Positions 34,002 through 42,400 of a DNA stretch of 64,000 nucleotides are shown piece by piece. The position numbers and the translations under genes are program-made. Each line of letters starts with the position of its first letter. Within the stretch, counting starts at the first letter, position 1. The notes beneath the pieces were generated by a model. The model was given only the letters and a program-made list of their open reading frames with translations. It did no database searches and was not told where the DNA came from. This DNA is from Alphaproteobacteria bacterium GWF2_58_20 (GTDB taxonomy: Bacteria; Pseudomonadota; Alphaproteobacteria; UBA1247). The stretch lies in the NCBI GenBank assembly GCA_001768735.1, contig MEMB01000006.1, positions 144,205 to 208,204 of the forward strand, written 5' to 3'.

Positions 34002-35328
34002 TGGGCTTCTCCCAGGTTGCCGGATCAGCCTTTTGCTGTTCCGAGGTTGTCATGTTTTTCACCTCGTGTGGCATCCCGTCTTCAAAGGGCGGGAACCAGA
34101 CGAACGGAATGCCCTTCTTGTTCGCGTATTTGAGCTGGCGGTCCAGCTTGCCCGGCATGTGGAACAGCTCCACCTTGAGGCCGCGTGCCCGCAAGATGCG
34201 GCTGGTGGCCAGCGCCAGCCCGTGCCGTTCGGCGGAGGGGGAAATGACGAGAACGTCGGTGGGGCACTGGCGGGTGGCGTTCAGGCGTCCTTCCTGCAGG
34301 AGCTTGGGGAACAGGCGCGACAGGCCGATGGAAATCCCAACGCCCGGCAGCTTCTTGTTGATGAAGGCGCTGGCAAGGTCATCATACCGTCCGCCCGCCA
34401 TGATGGTGGGGTAATCCGGATAGGAGGTGAACTTGCCCTCGTAAACCGTGCCCGTGTAATAGTCGAACCCGCGCGCGATGCAAAGGTCGGCCTCGATGGC
34501 ACCCTGTGGCAGTTCGGCGAGCATGTCCATGACCTGCGCCAGTTCATCAAGGCCCGCTTCCAGGGTTTCGTTCATGACGCCAAGGGCGCAGACTTTTTTG
34601 GCAAAGCTGGTGTCTTGCGTACGGATGTCGGCCAGGTCGATGCATTTGGCAATCGCGCTTTCCTGCATGCAGCATTCGCTGGCGAGCAATTTGCCGACTT
34701 CCGCGTGGGGCAGCTTGTCCAGTTTGTCGAGGATACGGATGGCCTCGCTCGCTTTTGCAATGCTCAGGCCTTCCATGAAACCGGCCAGGATTTTGCGGTT
34801 GCTGAGCTTGAGGACAATGTCGGAGATGCCCCGGCGGCGCATGATGTCATAGGCGATGGCAGGCATTTCCGCGTCGAACTGGAGGGGGAGGTGATCCACG
34901 TTGATGACGTCAATGTCGCACTGGGTGAATTCGCGGTAGCGGCCTTCCTGTGGGCGTTCGCCGCGCCAGACCTTCTGGATCTGGTAGCGCTTGAACGGGA
35001 AAGTCAGGTCGCCAAAATGCTGGGCGACATAGCGCGCCAGCGGCACGGTCAGGTCGTAGTGCAGGCCAAGCCGCGCATCCTTGTCGTCTCCCTCACCCTG
35101 AAGGCGGTTCAGGATATAGATTTCCTTGTCGGTTTCCCCCTTGGCGAGAAGAACCTCCAGCTCTTCCACCGCCGGAGTTTCGATGGAGCAGAAACCAAAG
35201 CTCTCGAAGGCCTTGCGGATATCATCGATGAAGGCAAGTTCTGCCAGCCGCACTTCTGGAAGCATTTCCGGAAAACCGCTGATCGGGCGGGGACGATAAG
35301 TCGATTTTTTCTGCGGTGTGTCGTTCAT
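33994..35328 (-). CDS. hisS: Histidyl-tRNA synthetase
   Basis: A 444-residue class II synthetase that charges tRNA-His. Motif 2 region HYDLTVPLARYVAQ, the arginine loop RYREFTQCDIDVI, the histidine-specific motif ARGFDYYTGTVYE, and motif 3 GVGISIGLSRLF are all present. The C-terminal anticodon-binding domain starts near TDVLVISPS. The order hisS then cdd with overlap suggests an operon. The opposite-strand 589-residue ORF is a shadow of this gene. Confidence 0.95.
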   Translation of the reverse strand: MNDTPQKKSTYRPRPISGFPEMLPEVRLAELAFIDDIRKAFESFGFCSIETPAVEELEVLLAKGETDKEIYILNRLQGEGDDKDARLGLHYDLTVPLARYVAQHFGDLTFPFKRYQIQKVWRGERPQEGRYREFTQCDIDVINVDHLPLQFDAEMPAIAYDIMRRRGISDIVLKLSNRKILAGFMEGLSIAKASEAIRILDKLDKLPHAEVGKLLASECCMQESAIAKCIDLADIRTQDTSFAKKVCALGVMNETLEAGLDELAQVMDMLAELPQGAIEADLCIARGFDYYTGTVYEGKFTSYPDYPTIMAGGRYDDLASAFINKKLPGVGISIGLSRLFPKLLQEGRLNATRQCPTDVLVISPSAERHGLALATSRILRARGLKVELFHMPGKLDRQLKYANKKGIPFVWFPPFEDGMPHEVKNMTTSEQQKADPATWEKPNV

Positions 35329-35440
35329 GGTTTTTCAGCCTTGTCCATTCAAGATGCGCCATCCTATCGCCTTTTCCTTGACTTTTCCAGCAGGAAGCGC
35401 GCACATTTTCGGGAAAGAAACCCATGTTTGGAGACGTGCC

Positions 35441-36172
35441 GTGACCCTGCCTCGCCGATTGCGCCAGATCTGCAAGCTTTTCCGCCTGCTGCCCAGTGCC
35501 GTTTTTCGCCGTGGCCTGCGCCATGGGGTTGCCGCCACGGTGGAGCATGCCGCCTTCTTTGCCTCCATTGCGCCGGACATGGTGGTGGATATTGGCGCCA
35601 ACAAGGGACAGTTTGCCCTTTTTGTGCGGGATCGCTTTCCCCATGCCCGCATTGTTTCCTTCGAGCCGATGCGCAAGGCCGCCAGCCGTTATGCGCGCCT
35701 TTTTCTGGGGGATACGCGGACAATGCTGCATCCCGCCGCCATTGGTCCTGACGAGGGCGTGGCAAACATGTATATCTCGGCACGGGACGACAGCTCTTCC
35801 CTGCTGCCCATTGATGCTCTGCAAACCGAGCTTTTTCCAGGCACGCAGGAAATTGGGCGTGAGGAAGTGCGGGTAGCGCCGCTTTCCGCTTTCCTGACCG
35901 CAGAAGATATTCCTGCCGACGCCCTGCTCAAGCTTGATGTGCAGGGGTTTGAACTGCGGGCGCTGGAAGGATGCGATGGCCTGCTGTCGCGGTTTGCCTG
36001 GATTTATGTGGAGAGTTCCTTCGTTCGCCTTTATGAAGGCCAGGCACTGGCCGATGATGTCATTGCCTTTCTGCAGGCGCGGGGCTTTGCCCTGTCCGGC
36101 ATTTACAATCTTGCGCAGGATGACAAGGGAAGGCCTATACAGGCTGATTTCACCTTCACGCGCCGATCATAA
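35441..36172 (+). CDS. FkbM-family methyltransferase
   Basis: A 243-residue SAM-dependent methyltransferase. I choose the GTG at 35441 (VTLPRRLRQIC), with TTGGAGA upstream, because the longer track ORF overlaps the hisS start region. Motif I is VVDIGANKGQFALFV, motif II is IVSFEPM, and the late KLDVQGFELRALEG is the FkbM hallmark. FkbM enzymes O-methylate sugars, glycolipids or other small molecules, often in surface polysaccharide pathways. The stop codon lies inside the following terminator. Confidence 0.87.
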   Translation: MTLPRRLRQICKLFRLLPSAVFRRGLRHGVAATVEHAAFFASIAPDMVVDIGANKGQFALFVRDRFPHARIVSFEPMRKAASRYARLFLGDTRTMLHPAAIGPDEGVANMYISARDDSSSLLPIDALQTELFPGTQEIGREEVRVAPLSAFLTAEDIPADALLKLDVQGFELRALEGCDGLLSRFAWIYVESSFVRLYEGQALADDVIAFLQARGFALSGIYNLAQDDKGRPIQADFTFTRRS

Positions 36173-36203
36173 AAAAAGCCAAGCATGAAGCTTGGCTTTT
36201 TTT
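36171..36203. terminator. Bidirectional terminator between FkbM gene and tRNA-Lys
   Basis: GCCAAGC (36178-36184) pairs with GCTTGGC (36190-36196), flanked by A7 and T7. It can end the FkbM transcript and the convergent tRNA-Lys transcript. Confidence 0.85.
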
Positions 36204-36208
36204 GAAAA

Positions 36209-36284
<76 letters not shown>

Positions 36285-36299
36285 GACGAATCGGAGAGG

Positions 36300-36328
36300 T
36301 GTATAACTGCTGGCGTAAGGCTTGGCAA
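36300..36328 (-). promoter_or_regulatory. tRNA-Lys promoter
   Basis: Minus strand: TTGCCA, 17 bp, TATACA, 15 bp upstream of the mature tRNA 5' end. Confidence 0.7.
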
Positions 36329-36623
36329 GCAGATTTTTTGCCGGACGGGGATGTTCCTGAAAAAAAGCGGGTTTCAACAAGGCGACTTTTTGGAAAAGAG
36401 CATTGTCGGAAGTCTCTGTCCTTCTATATGGCTGGATGTTTTTGCATGGGGGAATTTTTCCGTGTCATGGCGGGTTGTTTCCCTTGGTTTTTTCAGGTGT
36501 ACAGGAAGAGCGTCACATGGGTCTTGCTTGTTTGGGTCGGGGTTTTGAATTATAGTACCAACCTGCCAGAGAATTTATAATATTTCTATTTATGTTGTGT
36601 TGTTTATGAAAACACTTTTTAGC
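36329..36623. other. Non-coding stretch, increasingly AT-rich
   Basis: About 295 bp between the tRNA-Lys promoter and the pilin-RCC1 promoter. Track ORFs here show no start site, family or codon pattern I trust. The last 110 bp are AT-rich and may serve as upstream promoter or nucleoid-protein binding DNA. No hairpin or repeat stood out. Confidence 0.4.
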
Positions 36624-36652
36624 TTGACGTTAAATTTTTTATGATATTTATA
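36624..36652 (+). promoter_or_regulatory. Promoter of the surface-protein island
   Basis: TTGACG, 17 bp, TTTATA, in AT-rich DNA, 26 bp before the ATG at 36679, which has AGAGGGG upstream. Confidence 0.65.
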
Positions 36653-36678
36653 TTTCTCATAAACAAGAGGGGTCGTAG

Positions 36679-39462
36679 ATGTCCAATATGATCGTATCTG
36701 TCATTGCCATTGCCATGATAGCCCTGATGGTGTTGGTGGGGGTTTTTTATGGCGGTGCCATGTATAGCTCCTATCAGGCAGAAGCGCAGGCTTCGCGCCT
36801 CATCAGCGAGGCGGAGCAGATTGCCGGCACGGTCTCCATGTATGCCAATGAGCAATATCAGCTTCCTGGCAGCATCCAGGACCTGGTGGACAAGAATTAT
36901 TTTCATGAGGCCCCGGCCAAGAGCGTCCATACCTTGTGGCGGCTGAGCAAGGGGTATGCGGTGAATGCCATTGGGGACAATTCCGTCATCCAGATCACCT
37001 GCCTGTCTGGGCGCAAGCGGTGGGGTTTTGATGCCGCCAAACATTGCGCCGACCAGGCGGCGGCGGGCTGCTCGCCCAGCAACAACTCTGCACCGGAAGG
37101 CTGTGATCCCAACTGCATGCGGACCTGTTATGACCCGGCGGACCTCACGCAATGGAATCCCCGGATACACAAGGATGATCCCTGCTGCATCGATAATTCT
37201 CAAAATCCCCAGATTTCCGATCCGGTGTTCCCGTCACAGAGGTTTGTGCTGGAAACATCCTCATCGGGAGATACCGGTCTTCCTTCGGATGACGGTGATA
37301 CTGTCGGCGAAGCAAACACCACAGCTTTTCCCTTGGTGAGCGGAAAGGGACTTGCAGAACTCGTGACGTCGAACACGTTTCTGGTAACGGGGCTTGGTGG
37401 CACGGAAACGATCAGCATTTCCGGCGGCAGTTACAAAATCGGCAATGGTGCTTATACCACGACAAGCGGAACCATTGCCAATGGGCAAACCTTGACTTTG
37501 CAGGTGACCACGCCGGATGCCTACAACGCAAAAACCATGGTAACGGTCCTTATTGGGGGCAAAGCCTATCTCTGGACGGTTTCCACCCAGCAGGATACGG
37601 TGCCAGACGATTTTTCCTTTGCGGATGTCCTCGGGGTGCCAACCGGGTTCACCGTTGTTTCGGAAGAAGTGACCATCAGCGGAATTTCCACGGCGGTCCC
37701 CATTTATGTGACCGGAAATGGGTATTACCGGGTGGATGGAGATCTCAAGACAGCACCTGGAACGATTTTGCCGGGGCAAAAAGTTTCTTTGTATAGGTAT
37801 GGGCCAGCTACAAACAATACGACAGAAATCCTGACCGTGACGATTGGGTCAATTTCCCGGGAGTGGTCGGTTACAACAGCCCCTCCTCCACAGTTCATTG
37901 CGAATTGGTCAGACCAGACCGGAATGGATGTGGTCGGGACCTCGCTGGGAATGACGGCCTATGGGGAACCAGTGACTTTTGTGGTCAGCAATTGCGTTGG
38001 TTGTGACTGGATGTCCATCAGCGGATCGCTGTCCCTGTTGTCCTATCCTGCGCAGGTGGTCAGCGTCGAAAATTTCGAGATCATGGCGGACAGCACTTGC
38101 GCTGAGGTTATAGCGGGCACCATTTATCCGAGACGTACCCTTATGGGAGGTGAAAGCTGCACCTTCAAAATCCGGCCAAAAGCCATCTCCAATAAAACTT
38201 TTTCGGGCGCCTTCAAGGTGATTGCAGAAAAAAACTCCGTATCCATAGGCTCCGTTACGGCCAATCTGTCTGGTTCCGCCAGCGGATTCATCAGAAGCCC
38301 GGGCCTTTATTGCTGGGGATCCAATGGTTATGGACAACTGGGCGCGGCCTTGAGTTCAACCACCAATTTTACTTCCCCGGTCCTTGTGGGGTCGGAGTCT
38401 GACAGGTGGACAGGAGGTGCTACAATGGTTTCCGCTGGGTCCAGCAGGACCTGTGCCATTCGAGGTGGCGGGGGGGCGTATTGCTGGGGATCTGCTAACA
38501 ACGGCGGTTTGGGCGATGGCACGACCATTTCTCGCAATTTCCCAGCTTTTGTGGGCCCTGAAGACGGGAAGTGGAACAGTGGTGTTGCTGCCATAAATGC
38601 TGGTCAAGATTACAATTATGGTATTCGCGATAGCGGGGCCCTTTATGGGTGGGGTTTCAATTTCACGGGTGCGCTGGGAGATGGCACCACCACCACCCCA
38701 CAAAAGGTTCCTGTTCTTGTTGGCGCGACAGATGCCAAATGGGAAAGCGGTGTTACCATGGTTTCTTCAATTAGCGGTCATACTTGCGCCATCAAGGAAG
38801 GTGCCCTGTATTGCTGGGGGTCAGCCCAGGATGGGAAACTCGGAGATGGAACCCAGGGGTACTTCGTTCGTCCCATGCCTGATCTTGTGGGGCCAACTGG
38901 CGCAAAATGGACCAGTGGCGTGACGGCGGTTGCTGCCGGATGGAGCCATACTTGCGCCATCAAGGAAGGTGCCCTGTATTGCTGGGGAGCCAATGGTTGG
39001 GGACAGCTTGGAATCGGAACCACAACCCAAAGTCTGGTTCCCGTGCAGGTGGGGCCTTCTTATGCCAAGTGGAGCAGCGGAGTGACAGCGGTGGCGGTCG
39101 GCCAGTACCATACCTGTGGCATCAGAAATGGCGCGCTGTATTGTTGGGGAGACAATAGCAATGGAAAGCTTGGAATCGGAACCACAACCAAAAGCACCAT
39201 TCCCGTGCAGGTAGGTCCCCCAACGGACAAATGGAGCAGTGGCGTGACAGCGGTTGCTGCTGGACCGGATTTTACCTGTGGAATCCGCAACACTGGAGCG
39301 CTGTATTGCTGGGGGACCAATTACTATGGAAATCTTGGTGACGGATCCGCGACAAGGCGTTTGGAGCCGGTTTTGGTCGGCCCTGAAGGAAGCAAATGGG
39401 ATAGCGGCGTAACGGCGGTTTCTGCCGGTTCTAATCATACATGTGCTGTCGTCGCAGATTGA
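36679..39462 (+). CDS. Pilin-like N-terminus fused to a seven-bladed RCC1 beta-propeller
   Basis: A 927-residue protein. Residues 1-175 are a pilin-like module: a hydrophobic helix from residue 4 (MIVSVIAIAMIALMVLVGVF), then the helical AEAQASRLISEAEQI, cysteine pairs and a closing DDPCC. It resembles the stand-alone protein at 1868-2371. Residues about 215-540 hold beta-rich domains ending in W-x-V-x-T strands. From about residue 542 to the end there are seven RCC1-type units, each with a (L)YCWG...GxLG start (blade 3 has YGWG), enough to close a propeller. No prepilin leader is visible. It probably projects from the cell envelope as an adhesin. Confidence 0.72.
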   Translation: MSNMIVSVIAIAMIALMVLVGVFYGGAMYSSYQAEAQASRLISEAEQIAGTVSMYANEQYQLPGSIQDLVDKNYFHEAPAKSVHTLWRLSKGYAVNAIGDNSVIQITCLSGRKRWGFDAAKHCADQAAAGCSPSNNSAPEGCDPNCMRTCYDPADLTQWNPRIHKDDPCCIDNSQNPQISDPVFPSQRFVLETSSSGDTGLPSDDGDTVGEANTTAFPLVSGKGLAELVTSNTFLVTGLGGTETISISGGSYKIGNGAYTTTSGTIANGQTLTLQVTTPDAYNAKTMVTVLIGGKAYLWTVSTQQDTVPDDFSFADVLGVPTGFTVVSEEVTISGISTAVPIYVTGNGYYRVDGDLKTAPGTILPGQKVSLYRYGPATNNTTEILTVTIGSISREWSVTTAPPPQFIANWSDQTGMDVVGTSLGMTAYGEPVTFVVSNCVGCDWMSISGSLSLLSYPAQVVSVENFEIMADSTCAEVIAGTIYPRRTLMGGESCTFKIRPKAISNKTFSGAFKVIAEKNSVSIGSVTANLSGSASGFIRSPGLYCWGSNGYGQLGAALSSTTNFTSPVLVGSESDRWTGGATMVSAGSSRTCAIRGGGGAYCWGSANNGGLGDGTTISRNFPAFVGPEDGKWNSGVAAINAGQDYNYGIRDSGALYGWGFNFTGALGDGTTTTPQKVPVLVGATDAKWESGVTMVSSISGHTCAIKEGALYCWGSAQDGKLGDGTQGYFVRPMPDLVGPTGAKWTSGVTAVAAGWSHTCAIKEGALYCWGANGWGQLGIGTTTQSLVPVQVGPSYAKWSSGVTAVAVGQYHTCGIRNGALYCWGDNSNGKLGIGTTTKSTIPVQVGPPTDKWSSGVTAVAAGPDFTCGIRNTGALYCWGTNYYGNLGDGSATRRLEPVLVGPEGSKWDSGVTAVSAGSNHTCAVVAD
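38779..38987 (+). repeat. Near-identical DNA repeats within RCC1 blades
   Basis: A 41-bp stretch at 38779-38819 recurs exactly at 38947-38987, 168 bp (56 codons, one blade) apart. A 20-plus-bp identity around GGAATCGGAACCACAACC recurs between the next two blades (near 39010 and 39170). The blades were recently duplicated or converted and could change in number by recombination. Confidence 0.75.
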
Positions 39463-39492
39463 TATTGATGCAGATTTTGGCAAGGAAAAAAC

Positions 39493-42400
39493 ATGCGCAT
39501 TCTTAAAATTGCCCTTTTCATAGCGGTTCTGGCCAGCGAATCACTCATGGCTTCGGCCCAGCAGCTTCCGCCGCATGTGTTTCGCCGGCGGATCGAGATT
39601 TGCCAGGCATGGGGGGGATGCGATGAAGACCTTGGAAATGGCGGCAGCGAGGGTGTTCCGGGCGCGCCCGATATTGCGCCCATTACCGACCAGCGCATTG
39701 CCGTGAACACAACGACCGGCCTCATTCCTGTGCATGTCACGGATGATGATACCCCGTTTGCGGAACTGGCTCTTTCGGTTTGGGTGGCGGATACCCAGCT
39801 GGTGCCGGAAGATGGTGTGGATTTTTCCTGTGTGGCGGTGGATGCCTGTGGCCTGCAGCTGACACCTGCGGTCGCTGAAATCGGCCAGACATCGGTTTTT
39901 CTTCAGGTGAGTGACGGTGCTACCACCACCACGCGCAGTTTCATCCTGCGGGTCATGGATGGCAATGCCCCCTTCATTTCCCCCATCGCCGACCAGACCG
40001 GATATGTGAATCTTGCCCTGACTCCCATTTCCTTTATTGTAGATGATCTGGATACCGATCCGGCCCAGATTACCATTGAGGCTTTTTCCGAAAAACCGGC
40101 TTCCCTGGATGAGACAACCTTCACGTTCAGTGGCACTGGCAATACGCGCATTCTTACCATTCCTCCCCAGACGGTGGAGGATACGACCAAAATCACTTTG
40201 GTGGCGCATGACAACACGCCTGAAGACAATACCGGCCTGCGCGATTTTCATGTGACCATCATTCCCGACAACCGGGCAGACAGCACCGTGGATATTTCGG
40301 AGATCTTCAACCAGACAACGCCTGTTGAGGTAGCTACCAGTCCTATCTTTTTCACCACCACGAATGGCGGCGCGGAACACCTCATCACAGTGACGTCCTC
40401 GTCTGGGGATCAAGCCATTGTGCCGGACGGCAACATCGAAGTCCTCGGAGAGGGGGTCAACCACACTCTTGTGGTTACACCCATACAGACGGGAACCGTG
40501 CCCATCACAGTGGAGGCGACGGATGGTGGCAGCAGCGATTCCACCACGTTCCTGCTGGAAGTTGTGGAATCCAACGGCATCTCGATTTCTCCCATCCCGA
40601 CCCAATACATGATGCGCAACAGCATCAAACGCGTGGAGTTCACGATCAGGGCGCCTGATGGCTTTGCTCCGCTCATGCTCAATCCGGATCCAGACACGTA
40701 TTACAACAGCGAAGATCTTGGATACAAATACGAGCTGGATGTCTGGAGCGAGAGTGGTGATGTTGTCAAGGACAACTATGATGCCGATGGCTGGGAATGG
40801 GTTTATGCCCAATGTGACGTTGATGGCAAATGTTTCATGGATCTGGAAAGCGGAACAGAAATCGGCCAGGAGGAAGTGTCGGTATGGCTTGGAACCGTTT
40901 CCTGGCCTTATGAATCCGCGTCTGTTGATGTTCCTGTACATGTTGTGGATGGTGGCCCGGTGATTGATGCGATTGCAAACCAGTCTACCCCCATGAACAC
41001 CCCCGTCGGCCCGATCGCTTTCGAGGTGTTTGACTTCTATGATCCCTTGGCCGTGACGGTTTCCGTCCAGTCTTCGGATGAAACCGTTTTGCCGGTTTCC
41101 GGGATCACCGTCGGGGGAGGGGTAACGGAAACCCTGCGCAGCCTCCGACTGAACCCGGCACCGGATGCGTCCGGATTGGCTGCCATCACGGTGGTGGCGG
41201 AAAATCCCTTTGGCGATACGGCTTCCACCAGTTTCCTGACGCGCGTTTTACCGACCGATTGCAAACCCACCATTACTGTTCTCACCAAGGAAATTACCGC
41301 ATTATGTGCGATAGATACCTGTCCGCAGATCGCCATTCCCTATGAGGTCACCGATGCATGTGGCAAAAAGGATGGCTATCCGGCCTGGGTGACATATGGC
41401 TGGAACAGCTGGAGAACCAGCGGAGTTACGCCGCCGCTCACCGATTCCGTAGGGGTGTTCCGCGTAGATCCGTTGAGCTTGCCCGCCTTTGTCAGCGCAG
41501 TGGGGCCTTCCGGCGATTATTCAAATCCCGGCAACAGTGTGCTCCTGCAACCGACCGTGCAGAGCGGAAGCGCCGAATTCACTCTTTCCTACACCAATGG
41601 CTACAATGTGGCGTCCGACACATTCAGGGTTACCGTCAATCCCGAAGAGCCTATTTGCAACCTTGATGTTGGTGATCTGGAAGGGGTTGAACCAAACACG
41701 GAAATCACCTCTCCTGTATTCAAGATCGGTGGATACACTGGCAGTCGGGATGTGATCCTGTCCTTCGCTGGCGATTTCTTGCAGGGATATAACGATCCCG
41801 TCTACCAGTATGGCACGTTTTGCCTACTATCCTACCTGCAGGATTGGTACAATGATGATTTTTACTGCCCAAGCCGCGTTTATTTTGGATATTACCGGGA
41901 TGGGGAACCTAGTTCAGAGACGGTTTCCGTGCCCACGGGATCCTTCATTCAGCTATCCGCCGTTTCATCACCGGTGGCAGGTGGCGTTTCCAAGGTTATA
42001 TTTGATGCTGGTTCCGGCTGCAAAACGGAATGGAAGGTGACGACCAAAATACCGGATTCCTCCGAACCTGACACATGGCCTCCTGCCCTGACCTGCGAGG
42101 CGCTGTCATGGGAAACCACTACGCCTTCCACAACAGGCAGCAGACATGGCATTGCGCCGGCAGTGTATAAATATTCCCCCTTCAGTTATCTCGTGAAGAT
42201 GACGGATGACCGGACAAGTTTTTCCAACCTTGTGACATCGGTTGAGCCATATTCCTACTGGAACGCTGCTGATGATGTGACGAATCTGAAAATTGAATGT
42301 GGTATATCCAGCTGCGTGGTTTCGGGCGCATCCCAGGCGGATACGGGCAACATCATGTTGACGGTTTCCGCGACCGATGAGGCAGGCAATGTGGGGACGC

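Noticed and set aside
33982-35751. 589-residue plus-strand ORF
   Set aside because: It lies opposite hisS, whose class II synthetase motifs are all in frame on the minus strand; low-quality composition and no ribosome site.
38305-39450. Regular repeats considered as a CRISPR array
   Set aside because: The repeats are in-frame RCC1 blades of about 56 codons with diverged sequence, not short identical repeats with unique spacers.
39541-40941. 466-residue minus-strand ORF opposite the giant adhesin
   Set aside because: The adhesin has a signal peptide, ribosome site and repeated domains; the antisense ORF has none.
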